Positions 51,598 to 60,276 of a stretch of 64,000 nt of DNA are shown here, piece after piece. The DNA is from Nocardioides gilvus (lineage in GTDB: Bacteria; Actinomycetota; Actinomycetes; Propionibacteriales; Nocardioidaceae): positions 930,001 through 994,000 of the forward strand of contig NZ_QHKY01000001.1 of NCBI RefSeq assembly GCF_003194605.1. Direction: 5' to 3'. Below the pieces are notes generated by a model. The model was not told where the DNA came from and ran no database searches. It worked only from the letters and a program-made list of their open reading frames with translations. Each line of letters begins with the position of its first letter. Positions within the stretch are counted from its first letter, which is position 1. The translations under genes and the position numbers were made by a program.

Positions 51598-51944
51598 GGA
51601 AGGACTCTGGGCGTCACCCGTCGCCGACGCGCGCGCTCGTACCCAGCCGCCGGGGGACGCGTAAGGCAAGGGCGGTTGTGGGCGCCACGCGGCTACCTAC
51701 CGGTCTAGACCAGTCGCCCCACCACCTCACCGATCCGGTCTCACTAGTTACGCCCTATTGAGGACGGCGACCAAGTTGAACCACCGAGTCAACGTATGCC
51801 GTCTTGGGTAGATCCCAGCAAAGGGACATTCCCGGTCGTAAACAGACTCAAGCGTCACCCATTCACGCTCTGCTGGACCCCTGATCGCTCGTCCTTCTTC
51901 CGTCACCAGACGGCGGACAGCGCCGAGCCGAGGGGTAGATCCGC
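51598..51944. other. 347-nt divergent intergenic region
   Basis: No credible gene is seen. It must carry the promoters of the DUF1023 gene (leftward) and the first Tat-leader secreted protein (rightward). A perfect 10-bp palindrome GGTCTAGACC is at 51702-51711, and the segment 51740-51880 is less GC-rich than its surroundings, as expected of promoter DNA. Confidence 0.5.
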
Positions 51945-52430
51945 ATGCCGCACGACTCCGACAGCTCCGGGGCCACCGCCAGCCGCCGTACGGTCCTGCG
52001 CACCGCCATCTGGGCAGTGCCCGCGATCCAGATCGCCGCCGCCGCGCCAGCCTTCGCGACATCGACACCCGAGCAGCTGACCCTCGCCGGGGTCGCCGCC
52101 GAGTGGAAGGGAGTGAACCTCACCCTCAGCGCCACCGCCTCCTACTCAGGGAACCAGACGCCCCAGAACCTCATCTTCACGTTTGCGGTCCCCGCCGCCG
52201 CGGGCAGCCAGACCGAGATGTCCCTGCAGACCGGCCCGGGCGCCGACTGGCAGACCGTGTTCAGCCCCGGCGGCCTCATGGTCTCCGTTGTCCGGAGGAC
52301 ACCGATCCTCACCAGCCCGGTCGCGGTCAGTCTGAAAGTGCACGTCAAGCCGCAGCGGCCGGGCGCCATCACTGCCACCGTGACCACCAGCAACATGGGC
52401 CAGGTCAGCGGGGCCGTCACTCCCGCTTGA
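51945..52430 (+). CDS. Small secreted protein with twin-arginine leader (member 1 of 4)
   Basis: This 161-residue protein has a Tat-type leader: ASRRTVLRTAIWAVPAIQIA then AAAPAFA, with probable cleavage after AFA near residue 39. The mature part is predicted beta-rich and has many Thr/Ser and Val alternations (GVNLTLSATASYSG, TSPVAVSLKVHVKPQ), an Ig-like or CalX-like appearance. No catalytic motif is seen. Three more genes within 5 kb have the same leader with different mature parts. Export in folded form is inferred from the leader. Function is unknown. Confidence 0.75.
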   Translation: MPHDSDSSGATASRRTVLRTAIWAVPAIQIAAAAPAFATSTPEQLTLAGVAAEWKGVNLTLSATASYSGNQTPQNLIFTFAVPAAAGSQTEMSLQTGPGADWQTVFSPGGLMVSVVRRTPILTSPVAVSLKVHVKPQRPGAITATVTTSNMGQVSGAVTPA

Positions 52431-52446
52431 CTGTGAGCACGCCGCC

Positions 52447-52734
52447 TCACCCACCCAACCCCTCGGCCACCCGCCGGTCCACGTCACCCACGTCGGCGAC
52501 CACGCCGCGCAACGCCTCCGCCAACCCGTCCGCAGCGCGCACCCCTGCCTGCGTACGCCCCCGGGCCGCCGCCCAGAAGCGCGCCGCTGCCGGGCGTACG
52601 GCCTCCCCCGACGCCGAGAGCGAGAGCGAGAGCGCCGCAAGCTCCCGCTCCGAATCACGGAGCCATTCGGCAACCTCCTCCCAACTCATCGCGCGTCGGA
52701 TCAGGGCCTCGGGCTGCACCACCAATTCGTCCAT
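52447..52734 (-). CDS. Small helical protein, WXG100-like, possible DUF1023 partner
   Basis: This 95-residue all-helical protein has one central SWEEVAEWLRDSERELAALS and a second helix AALSLSLSASGEAVRPAAARF, then a third helix rich in Ala/Val/Arg. Its size and Trp placement recall small ESX/WXG-type proteins that accompany DUF1023 hydrolases in actinobacteria, but the exact WXG turn is not evident. ATG at 52734 is chosen since the upstream extension is Arg/Cys-rich and unlike a family start. Its 3' end lies 16 nt from the convergent Tat-leader gene. Confidence 0.6.
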   Translation of the reverse strand: MDELVVQPEALIRRAMSWEEVAEWLRDSERELAALSLSLSASGEAVRPAAARFWAAARGRTQAGVRAADGLAEALRGVVADVGDVDRRVAEGLGG

Positions 52735-52836
52735 GCGTCGACTCTCTCGGCACTGATCGGTTCGCGGGCGAGCGCGTCCCAACTGGCAGCGACGGCGCAG
52801 GGACGAGGGTCACTGGGGACGAGCCGGGGTGATTCG

Positions 52837-53379
52837 TCAGAGCCGGCGGCACTGACCTTCCTTGTTGCCCTCGACCCTGTTCTTGCCGCCCCGGGGCGCG
52901 GGCTTGTTGGACTTGCACTGGAGGTTGCCGTCGACGACGTTGCGCTTCACCACGAACCGCTTGCCCCGGTTGCTGGTGAGCTGGATGTCCCCGTCGACGA
53001 CGGTGTCGAGAATCTTGCCGCCGCGGGTGCCGCGCTTGAGCTGGATGTTGCCCGCGACGACGCTGCGCTGGCCCTGCCATGCGCGAACGGCCACCCGCCT
53101 GGCCTTGTTGCCCTGGATGTTGCCGTCGACGCGGACACCGCGGGCGATCAGGTAGCCGTCCCCCTTGACCTCGATGTTGCCTTCGACGCGCGTACGGGTG
53201 AGGGTGCAGGTCGCCCCGCGCGGCACGACGATGTTGTCGTCGATCGTGACCTTGCCGATCGTGCCGCGGCAGACACGGTCGTCGGCGTGGGCGGTGGTCG
53301 AGGAGGAGGCGAGGAGGCCGGCGCTGAGCAGGGTGGCCGCGAGGGGCAGGGTGGCCAGAGAGGCGAGGACGCGCTTCAT
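52837..53379 (-). CDS. Secreted solenoid-like protein with repeated V-x-G-N-I units
   Basis: This 180-residue protein starts with a Sec signal peptide (MKRVLASLATLPLAATLLSA, cleavage likely after AHA at residue 32). The mature part has seven units of the form V(E/D/A)G(N/D)(I/L) at about residues 44, 65, 84, 108, 128, 149 and 169, a period of roughly 20 residues. Each unit is followed by a basic turn, so a parallel beta-helix or solenoid is likely. Four Cys residues (37, 58, 155, 177) could form disulfides capping the ends. ATG at 53379 has AAAGG upstream. No known function is recognised; it might bind polyanions because of its Lys/Arg content. Confidence 0.75.
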   Translation of the reverse strand: MKRVLASLATLPLAATLLSAGLLASSSTTAHADDRVCRGTIGKVTIDDNIVVPRGATCTLTRTRVEGNIEVKGDGYLIARGVRVDGNIQGNKARRVAVRAWQGQRSVVAGNIQLKRGTRGGKILDTVVDGDIQLTSNRGKRFVVKRNVVDGNLQCKSNKPAPRGGKNRVEGNKEGQCRRL

Positions 53380-53602
53380 GAGGAACCTTTCGACAGGTGT
53401 CCGCAGGGACAACGCTTCGGGGAGATCCGCATGATGGCGCGGCAAGGTGAAGCCCAGGTGAACGACCGTGAGCCAGTTTTCTGGAACCACGGCCATGCCG
53501 TCGGCGCCTTCTCTAGGCTGACGCCTCACACGGACCAGGCGAACTCGGACGCCTCCGCGCGCCCCTGTCAGTTTCTGTCTGATTCCAGCCCAACGAGGTC
53601 TC

Positions 53603-54265
53603 ATGAGCAGCGTCCCCGAGTCTCACCTCGCCCTGCCGGCGTCCCCCGGCGGCTCCACCCGCCGGGGGATCCTGCGTACGGCGATGTGGAGCGTCCCCGC
53701 GATCACGGTCGTCTCCGCAGCGCCGGCGTACGCCGACTCCACCGGACCCGCCGCAGCAACGCGCTTCGTCAGCTTCGACGCGCTCACCTACACGTGGCCC
53801 GACATGGAGGGAGTCGAGCCCGAGGAGCCGTGGGTAGACGGCGCCATCGAGTACTTCATCGAGACCGACGAGCCGGGCCCGAGCCCTGCCGTCATCGTCC
53901 ACGTGACCTTCCCGGACTCATGGACCGAGAGCGGCACCCGCGACGTGACCGTCACCTACGGGGGCGACTTCTCCGACTTCGGCAACTGGAGCCCCTCCGT
54001 CTCTCCCGTCGACGGGGCGATCCTGACGAGGAACTCGCTCTCCTTCGCGCACCCCTTCGGACTGCCCCTGGGCGATTTCAACCCCCACATCGATCGCCTC
54101 TCGTTCACCGCCTTCGTGCGCGGCGTCGACCTCTCCTACACCACCGACCCGATTGCCCTGGCGTACGAGTTCGTCGACCAGGCCGCGGCCGAGAGCGCGG
54201 GCTGGGGCATCGCTGCGAACTCCAGCCCGGCCATCCTCCACTTCGACGGGAACTGGGGCGGCTGA
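53603..54265 (+). CDS. Small secreted protein with twin-arginine leader (member 2 of 4)
   Basis: This 220-residue protein has the leader STRRGILRTAMWSVPAITVV then SAAPAYA, with cleavage near residue 47. The mature part is acidic and aromatic (FVSFDALTYTWPDMEGVEPE, YGGDFSDFGNWSPSVSPVDG), probably beta-sandwich. It shares only the leader with its three relatives in the window. No domain is recognised. It is divergently arranged with the solenoid gene, with 223 nt between. Confidence 0.75.
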   Translation: MSSVPESHLALPASPGGSTRRGILRTAMWSVPAITVVSAAPAYADSTGPAAATRFVSFDALTYTWPDMEGVEPEEPWVDGAIEYFIETDEPGPSPAVIVHVTFPDSWTESGTRDVTVTYGGDFSDFGNWSPSVSPVDGAILTRNSLSFAHPFGLPLGDFNPHIDRLSFTAFVRGVDLSYTTDPIALAYEFVDQAAAESAGWGIAANSSPAILHFDGNWGG

Positions 54266-54492
54266 CCCTCACCTGAGCGGGGGTCTATGCCGAATGGGGT
54301 AGCAACCTCCACCATGGGCCATGCGGCCCGATCGTTCGTACTACCCACGGTTGGGGATTTCGTCCGCCCAGCCCCTGTGCGTGGTCAGTTCCGCACCACC
54401 TGCCACGCCTGCGTTGGTTGACTTCGAGCAATCTCGGGTGTCCACACGCACCGTCAGCCCTCGGGCCGACACGTCGCAGGAGCCCCTCCCTC

Positions 54493-55053
54493 ATGGCCCA
54501 CGAAGCCACCGCAACGCCACTCCGTACGCACGCCTCGCCGTCGCGTCGCGCCCTCCTCGGCGCCGCCGCCTGGAGCGTGCCGGCCATCACCCTGGCCACC
54601 GCGGCGCCCGCCTTCGCCACGTCCGGAGAAGCGCCCGTGGCGGGCACCAAGCTGGCCGCCGTGAGCCCGGCCGCGACCATCACCACGACATCGACGGGTG
54701 CCCGGAAGATCACCGGCTCCGTGGTCATCAAGAACCCGACCACCACCGCTACGACCGGACTGCAGGCGATCTTCTCCATGCCGTCCAGCTACCTGCCCAG
54801 CGGGACCCCGGCGATGACCCTGTCGAGCACCATCGGCAACTGGACCCTCACCGGCTTCGCCAACAGCGGCAGCATCCTCACGGTCACCCTCAACGCTCCC
54901 CGCCAACTCGCAGCCCAGAGCAGCACCACGATCAGCTTCTCGGTGACGGCGCAGATGCCCAATCTGCCCACCACCGCGCCTGCGGTCTCGGTCCGGTCCG
55001 CGGCCAGCAACATGCCCGGCGCACCAGCCTGGGTCTCGTTCCTCCCGGGCTGA
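54493..55053 (+). CDS. Small secreted protein with twin-arginine leader (member 3 of 4)
   Basis: This 186-residue protein begins at ATG 54493; the open frame extends further upstream but the leader fits this start. The leader is SPSRRALLGAAAWSVPAITL then ATAAPAFA. The mature part is very rich in Thr, Ser and Ala, with alternating hydrophobics (ITGSVVIKNPTTTATTGLQA, TLTGFANSGSILTVTLNAP), resembling a DUF11- or Ig-like beta-sandwich. It lies immediately before the convergent metX gene. Function is unknown. Confidence 0.75.
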   Translation: MAHEATATPLRTHASPSRRALLGAAAWSVPAITLATAAPAFATSGEAPVAGTKLAAVSPAATITTTSTGARKITGSVVIKNPTTTATTGLQAIFSMPSSYLPSGTPAMTLSSTIGNWTLTGFANSGSILTVTLNAPRQLAAQSSTTISFSVTAQMPNLPTTAPAVSVRSAASNMPGAPAWVSFLPG

Positions 55054-55076
55054 CTCTGGGCGCCGCAGACCTGCTG

Positions 55077-56189
55077 TCAGCTCTGCAGGAACCCGGCGAT
55101 CCGCTCGTGGTAGCCGACCGGCTGCAGCAGGAACGAGTCGTGGCCGAAGGGTGAGCTGAGCTCGGCGAAGTCGACCTCGACCCCGCACGCCTCCAACTGC
55201 TCGACCATCTGCATCGACTGTCGGGTGTCGAAACGCCAGTCGGTGTCGAACGAGGTGACCTGGAAGCGGGTCCGCGCCGCAGCCAGGCGCAAGGGCGTCC
55301 ACTCGTCGGCGAACGGGTCGAAGTAGTCGAGCAGCCGCGTCAGGTAGAGATAGCTGAGCGCGTCGAAACGGTCCAGGAAGACATTGCCCTGGTGCTGCAG
55401 GTAGTGCTCGACGGCGAAGTCGGGCTCGAGCTGCATCTCGTCGCCGACCGTGTCGCGACGGTGGCCGAACTTGGTCTCCAGCGACTGCCCCGAGACGTAC
55501 GTGATGTGGGCCATCATCCGCGCGACCTTCTGGCCGTGCCGCGGGACGGTGCCGTGCTCGACGTAGCGCCCGCCGTAGAACTCCGGGTCCTCCATGATCG
55601 CGGTGCGCGCGACCGAGGAGAAGGCGATGTTCTCGGTGCTCAGCTTGGACGAGGCCGCGACCAGCACGGCCCGCTCCACCTCGTCGGGGGCGTCGATCGC
55701 CCACTGCAGGATCTGCATGCCGCCCAGCGAACCCCCGACACCGGCGTACAGCCGCTCCACCCCGAGGTGGGCCATGAGCCGGCGGTGCACCGCGACCAGG
55801 TCGCTCATGTGCAGCAACGGGAAGTCGAGGTAGTACGGCTCGCCCGTCGCCGGGTTGGTCGACAGCGGCCCGGTCGTGCCCGAGCAGCCGCCCAGGATGT
55901 TGGGCGAGACGACGAAGAACCTGTCGGTGTCCAGCGGCTTGCCGGGGCCGATGATGTTGTCCCACCAGCCGCGCTTCTTGGCGCCCAGGTGCAGGCCCGC
56001 GGCGTGCGCGTGGCCGGTCAGCGCATGGCACACGAAGATGACGTTGTCGCGGGCCGGGGAGAGCTCGCCGTACGTCTCGTAGGCCACCTCGACGTGGTCG
56101 AGGCTGCCGCCGCCACGCAGACGCAGCGGGTCGCCCTCAGTGAAGAGGACGACCCGCTGCGTCTCGACGTAGTCAAGGGGGCCGCTCAC
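55077..56189 (-). CDS. metX: Homoserine O-acetyltransferase
   Basis: This 370-residue alpha/beta hydrolase-fold acetyltransferase moves acetyl from acetyl-CoA to homoserine for methionine synthesis. Visible motifs are VFVCHALTGHAHAAG, GGCSGTTGPLSTNP, the nucleophile GGSLGGMQILQW, and the Asp/His partners in FDTDWRFDTRQSMQMVEQL and SPFGHDSFLL. Its product is used by MetY, encoded 2.7 kb away on the same strand. ATG at 56189 is the start. Several Tat-leader genes and a histidine kinase are inserted between metX and metY, which are commonly adjacent in actinobacteria. Confidence 0.95.
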   Translation of the reverse strand: MSGPLDYVETQRVVLFTEGDPLRLRGGGSLDHVEVAYETYGELSPARDNVIFVCHALTGHAHAAGLHLGAKKRGWWDNIIGPGKPLDTDRFFVVSPNILGGCSGTTGPLSTNPATGEPYYLDFPLLHMSDLVAVHRRLMAHLGVERLYAGVGGSLGGMQILQWAIDAPDEVERAVLVAASSKLSTENIAFSSVARTAIMEDPEFYGGRYVEHGTVPRHGQKVARMMAHITYVSGQSLETKFGHRRDTVGDEMQLEPDFAVEHYLQHQGNVFLDRFDALSYLYLTRLLDYFDPFADEWTPLRLAAARTRFQVTSFDTDWRFDTRQSMQMVEQLEACGVEVDFAELSSPFGHDSFLLQPVGYHERIAGFLQS

Positions 56190-56375
56190 CTGAGCATGAT
56201 CCCATGCGCGCCCGGTGCGACGCGCCGTCAGGGTGCCGGGGTGGACACGGGTGCGTCACGCGGCCCACCGGCGCTCTCCCGGGTGTGACGGAGGAGTCAC
56301 CCGTTCGAATACCGAAAGTATGTTACTGAGTGGTAATTTGATTGTGTTCCAATCGCCTCCCCCAAGGAAACCCCT

Positions 56376-57017
56376 GTGAGCACCCACCGCCCCTTCGACC
56401 TCCACGAGTCACCCGCGCGTCGCGGCTTCAGCCGCCGTACGGTCGTCCGCACCGCCGCCTGGTCGGTCCCGGCCGTCACCGTGGCCGCGGCCGCTCCCGC
56501 CTTCGCGGCCTCGGGCGCCCGCGACACCTGGTACCCGCTGACCGGGGCCACCGCCACGTGGAACATCACCAGCGGGAAGCGCTGGCTCGAGGTCGGTCGC
56601 CAGACCTCGACCTCCCTGAGCGGCATCCGCATCGTCACCACCCGCGACTCACGCGTGATCGCGCCGAACACACTCAAGGTCAACGTCGCCTTCCCCCACC
56701 GCTTCGTGCGCAGCGACCTCGGCACGACCGACCGTGACCTGGTCGTCAAGGACGTCTCCAACGGCTGGGTCGCCGGCCCTCCTCGCTACTTCCTCAACGG
56801 CACCGACAACCGCTACGCCATCGTGACCTTCACCTACACCGAGGCCCTGCAGCCCGGCGGCGGCCTCTTCTCCGGCGGCACCCTGCCCCTGCGCTTCGAC
56901 GCGCGACGCGACACCGCTGCCCAGCACATCACGTACTACGCGGTCGACGGCCTCGCCTTCACCTACACCGCGCCCGGCTTCTCCCCGCCCGGCAACGGAG
57001 TCATCGCCATCGTGTGA
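56376..57017 (+). CDS. Small secreted protein with twin-arginine leader (member 4 of 4)
   Basis: This 213-residue protein starts at GTG 56376. The leader is FSRRTVVRTAAWSVPAVTVA then AAAPAFA. The mature part has NITSGKRWLEVGRQTSTSLS and FTYTEALQPGGGLFSGGTLP, and looks like a beta-sandwich with aromatic strands. No catalytic residues are recognised. The four leaders are so alike (S/TRR-x-LRTA-x-WSVPAI) that they probably arose by duplication or leader shuffling. Upstream, 56300-56375 is AT-rich and probably holds the promoter. Confidence 0.75.
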   Translation: MSTHRPFDLHESPARRGFSRRTVVRTAAWSVPAVTVAAAAPAFAASGARDTWYPLTGATATWNITSGKRWLEVGRQTSTSLSGIRIVTTRDSRVIAPNTLKVNVAFPHRFVRSDLGTTDRDLVVKDVSNGWVAGPPRYFLNGTDNRYAIVTFTYTEALQPGGGLFSGGTLPLRFDARRDTAAQHITYYAVDGLAFTYTAPGFSPPGNGVIAIV

Positions 57018-57022
57018 CCACG

Positions 57023-57041
57023 CCCCCCCATCCGGGGGTTT
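57023..57041 (+). terminator. Possible terminator after Tat-leader gene 4
   Basis: A C-run (57023-57029) can pair with GGGGG at 57034-57038, followed by TTTCG. The loop is short and the T-tract weak, so this is a tentative call. Confidence 0.4.
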
Positions 57042-57120
57042 CGCCTCTTCGTGACGAGCGACACACTAGGCTCGGCCGAGTCACCGAGTGTCGAACTCAC
57101 GGAGAGGGATCGTCGCGCGC

Positions 57121-58782
57121 ATGTCCGAGTCGTCGAAGAGCTACGCGCTCCACCGGCACACGTACGTGGTCTGGCAGGTCTCCACCTTCGCGCTCACCGC
57201 TCTCGTCGCCGCCGGCGTCCTGACCTTCGCAGAGCCGGGCACCGTCGGCTGGCCGACCTACGCCGGTCTCGGCTTCCTGGCACTCCTCAGCGCCGTTGCG
57301 TCCCTGACCTACTCCCGGCTGCTGACCCCACGTTGGCGCATCGTCGTGCCCGTGATGTCGCTGTGCGCGCTGACCGTGATGGGCGCCGACATCCTGCCCG
57401 TGATGCCGATGGCCACGATGGTGATGACCATCCCCCTGCTGTGGCTGGTCTTCGAATTCGGCCGACGCGGTCTCGTCGTCGCGGTCGTCGCGCTCGCCGG
57501 GATCCTGACCATGGTCTACCTCGTGGACGTCATCCCCTCGGGCAGCGGACCGGGGTGGCTGCAGTTCCTCCCCATCCCCCTGAGCGGCATCGGCCTGCTC
57601 TTCGGCGCCCACCAGATCGCCGCCACGCTCGCGCGCCGCGAGCACCAACTCGTCGCCCAGGCCCGCGAGCTGCGTTCCACCCTCGACAGCTCCGAGGACC
57701 AGTTGCTGATGCTGCGCGGAGTGCTCGAGACCATCGACGCCGTGATCGTCGCCTACGACGCCGACGGCGAGCTGATCTGGGACAACCCGGCGGCTGTGGC
57801 GGTCGCCGAGCGCGCCGGGATCACCACTGCAGGACACCCCGCCGGTCAGCTCCGCATCTACGCCGAGGACCAGGTCACCGCGCTGCGCCGCGACGAGATC
57901 CCGCTCGCCCGCGCCCACCGCGGCGAGGAGTTCGACGCCCAGTTGACGTGGTTCGGCGAGCCGGGCGACCAGCAGGCCCACCTGCTCTCCGCGCGACAGA
58001 TCCGGCGGGCCGGCGACGACGTGCGCCACGGCTACGTGATCGTCGGCCTCGAGGTCACCGACCTGCTCCAGGCGATCCGGGTGAGGGAGGAGTTCCTGAC
58101 CACGGTCTCCCACGAGCTGCGCACGCCACTCACCTCGATCATGGGCTACCACGAGCTGCTCGAGGACGCGATCGACCCGGCCGACGCCCCGGTGCTCAAG
58201 ATGCTCGCGGTCGCGCAGCGCAACGCCCAGATCCTGCTCAACCGCGTCGGCCAACTGCTGCAGGCCTCCGGCGACGGCGAGACCCGCGCGATCGAACGCC
58301 GCCGGGTCGACCTCCCCGCCCTCGTGGAGACCGCACTCACCAAGCACCACCCCGGCGCCGAGACCCTGACGGTGCAACTGCAGCACCAGGTCGAGCACGA
58401 CCTGAAGGGCAGCGTCGACCCCGACGCCTTCGAACAGGTCGTCGACAACCTGGTCTCCAACGCCCTCAAGCACACCCCGCCGGGCGGCTCGGTGAGCGTC
58501 TGCCTGGACCGGAAGGACGACGCGCTGCGACTCCGCGTCGCCGACACCGGCTCCGGGCTGACACCCGCCGAGCAGCGCCACGCCTTCGACCGCTTCTACC
58601 GCACTGCCAACGCCAACGCCCAGGCCATCCAGGGGCTCGGGGTCGGCCTCTCGGTCGTGAAGTCGATCGTGGAGGCCCACGACGGCGAGGTCACGGTCAC
58701 CAGCAACCCGGGCTTCGGCACCACCTTCACCGTCACCATCCCCGACGAGGACGCGCGGACGCTCGACGCCGCCGCCGACTGA
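57121..58782 (+). CDS. Sensor histidine kinase with membrane domain and PAS-like region (orphan)
   Basis: This 553-residue protein has about six hydrophobic segments in residues 15-170, a short coiled coil (LVAQARELRSTLDSSEDQLL), and a PAS-like domain (~200-315, LRGVLETIDAVIVAYDADGE). The HisKA H-box is TTVSHELRTPLTS (His331), and the HATPase has N-box DNLVSNALKHT, DTGSGL and GLGVGLSVVKSIVEAH. ATG at 57121 is preferred with GGAGAGGGA upstream; a GTG at 57088 is the alternative. No response regulator is adjacent, so the partner is elsewhere. The sensed signal is unknown. Confidence 0.88.
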   Translation: MSESSKSYALHRHTYVVWQVSTFALTALVAAGVLTFAEPGTVGWPTYAGLGFLALLSAVASLTYSRLLTPRWRIVVPVMSLCALTVMGADILPVMPMATMVMTIPLLWLVFEFGRRGLVVAVVALAGILTMVYLVDVIPSGSGPGWLQFLPIPLSGIGLLFGAHQIAATLARREHQLVAQARELRSTLDSSEDQLLMLRGVLETIDAVIVAYDADGELIWDNPAAVAVAERAGITTAGHPAGQLRIYAEDQVTALRRDEIPLARAHRGEEFDAQLTWFGEPGDQQAHLLSARQIRRAGDDVRHGYVIVGLEVTDLLQAIRVREEFLTTVSHELRTPLTSIMGYHELLEDAIDPADAPVLKMLAVAQRNAQILLNRVGQLLQASGDGETRAIERRRVDLPALVETALTKHHPGAETLTVQLQHQVEHDLKGSVDPDAFEQVVDNLVSNALKHTPPGGSVSVCLDRKDDALRLRVADTGSGLTPAEQRHAFDRFYRTANANAQAIQGLGVGLSVVKSIVEAHDGEVTVTSNPGFGTTFTVTIPDEDARTLDAAAD

Positions 58783-58794
58783 AGACGTACGACG

Positions 58795-58826
58795 AAGCCC
58801 GGCCGTCCGTGGGGACGACCGGGCTT
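58795..58826. terminator. Bidirectional terminator between histidine kinase and metY
   Basis: AAGCCCGG at 58795-58802 pairs with CCGGGCTT at 58819-58826, and CGTCC with GGACG inside, with one mismatch and a short loop. It lies between the two converging genes and could serve both. Confidence 0.75.
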
Positions 58827-58868
58827 GCGTGAGGCTGGGTGCCCCGTTGAATCAGTTCACTCCAGCGA

Positions 58869-60158
58869 TCAGCTGGTGGTGGCCGCCAGGGCCTGGGTGA
58901 GGTCGTCGATCAGGTCGTCGACGTTCTCGATGCCCACCGAGAGACGCACCAGCTCCTCCGGCACACCGGCCGACTCCAGCTCCTCGGGCGTCAACTGGCT
59001 GTGCGTGGTCGTGGCGTTGTGGATCGCCAGCGACTTCGCGTCACCGATGTTGGCGAGGTGGCTGAAGAGGTTGAGCGCCTCGATGAACGTCTTGCCGCCC
59101 GCACGACCCGACTTCAGGCCGAAGCTCAGGATGCCGCCGTAACCCTTGCCCGTGCCGATCCGGTCGTGGACCGCCTTGTAGGGGCTGTCGGCGAGACCCG
59201 GGTAGGAGACCCAGGTGACCGCGTCGTGACCCTGCAGGAACTGCGCCACCTTGAGCGCGTTCTCGCTGTGACGCTCCATGCGCAGGTGCAGCGTCTCCAG
59301 GCCCTGGAGGAAGAGCCAGTTGTTGAGCGGGGTCGAGGCAGCGCCCGTGTTGCGCAGCAGCACCGTACGCGCCCGGATGATGTAGGCGAGGTTGCCGACG
59401 GCCTCGGTCCACACGACACCGTGGTAGGCGCCGTCAGGGCCGGTCAGGCCGGGGAAGCGCTCCGAGTGGGCTGCCCAGTCGAAGTTGCCGGAGTCGACGA
59501 TCACGCCGCCGATGGAGGTGCCGTGGCCACCGATGAACTTGGTCGCCGCGTGCACGACGACGTCGACGCCGTGGTCGAAGGGACGCACCAGGTAGGGCGT
59601 CGGAGCGGTGTTGTCGACGATGAAGGGCAGACCCTGCGCGTGCGCGGCCTCCGACCAGGCGTCCAGGTCGATGACGTTGATCTTCGGGTTGCCGACAGTC
59701 TCGCCGAAGACCAGCTTGGTCTTCTCGTCGACGTACTTGGCCAGCTCCTCGGGCTTCTCGGGGTCGACGAAGCGGACCTCGATGCCGAACTGCGGCAGCG
59801 TGTGCGCGAAGAGCGCGTACGTGCCGCCGTACAAGGTGGAGAGCGCCACGATGTTGTCGCCGGCGTAGGTCAGGTTGAGCACCGCGTACGTGATCGCGGC
59901 CGAACCCGACGCCGTCGCCAGGGCGCCGACGCCGCCCTCGAGCTGCGTCATGCGCTCCTCGAAGACGTTCTGGGTCGGGTTCATGATACGCGTGTAGATG
60001 TTGCCCGGCTCAGCCAGCGCGAAGAGGTTGGCGGCGTGCTCGGTGTCGTTGAAGACGTACGAGGTGGTCTGGTAGATCGGCACGGCCCGGCTGTTCGTGG
60101 TCGGGTCGGCCTCCTCCTGACCGGCGTGGACGGCAAGGGTCTCGGGGCGGTAGGTCAT
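58869..60158 (-). CDS. metY: O-acetylhomoserine sulfhydrylase
   Basis: This 429-residue PLP enzyme of the Cys/Met metabolism family makes homocysteine from O-acetylhomoserine and sulfide. It has YRPETLAVHAGQEEADPTTN, YTRIMNPTQNVFEERM, ATASGSAAITYAVLNL, the PLP-lysine motif VVVHAATKFIGGHGTSIGG, and VRLSVGIENVDDLIDDL at the end. ATG at 60158 has AGGAG upstream. It is downstream of the rhodanese-DUF1416 pair, with a hairpin in the 118-nt gap. Together with metX it links sulfide to methionine. Confidence 0.95.
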   Translation of the reverse strand: MTYRPETLAVHAGQEEADPTTNSRAVPIYQTTSYVFNDTEHAANLFALAEPGNIYTRIMNPTQNVFEERMTQLEGGVGALATASGSAAITYAVLNLTYAGDNIVALSTLYGGTYALFAHTLPQFGIEVRFVDPEKPEELAKYVDEKTKLVFGETVGNPKINVIDLDAWSEAAHAQGLPFIVDNTAPTPYLVRPFDHGVDVVVHAATKFIGGHGTSIGGVIVDSGNFDWAAHSERFPGLTGPDGAYHGVVWTEAVGNLAYIIRARTVLLRNTGAASTPLNNWLFLQGLETLHLRMERHSENALKVAQFLQGHDAVTWVSYPGLADSPYKAVHDRIGTGKGYGGILSFGLKSGRAGGKTFIEALNLFSHLANIGDAKSLAIHNATTTHSQLTPEELESAGVPEELVRLSVGIENVDDLIDDLTQALAATTS

Positions 60159-60209
60159 GCGGGGCTCCTGGGTCGTGGTGTGGGGCGACTGTACTGAGGA
60201 GATGCTGAC

Positions 60210-60245
60210 GGGGAGTGAGCCCGCGCTGACGCGGACCCACTCCCC
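60210..60245 (-). terminator. Hairpin between DUF1416 gene and metY
   Basis: GGGGAGTG at 60210-60217 pairs with CACTCCCC at 60238-60245, and CCGCG / CGCGG stack inside around a CTGA loop. It lies between the DUF1416 stop and metY start. It may be a terminator or a leader structure controlling metY; no SAM-riboswitch consensus was recognised. Confidence 0.55.
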
Positions 60246-60276
60246 GAGAGTGTGGTGCTGGGTGGTGCTGGGGTTC

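Noticed and set aside
54454..56031. 525-codon minus-strand frame covering the Tat-leader gene and most of metX
   Set aside because: Its Arg/Pro/Gly/Ala-rich translation is typical of an off-frame GC-rich strand; metX in the adjacent frame is certain.
60159..60276. Possible SAM riboswitch in the metY leader
   Set aside because: Only 118 nt are available and most is taken by one simple hairpin; no recognisable SAM-I, SAM-II or SAM-IV core was found by eye. A covariance-model search would settle it.
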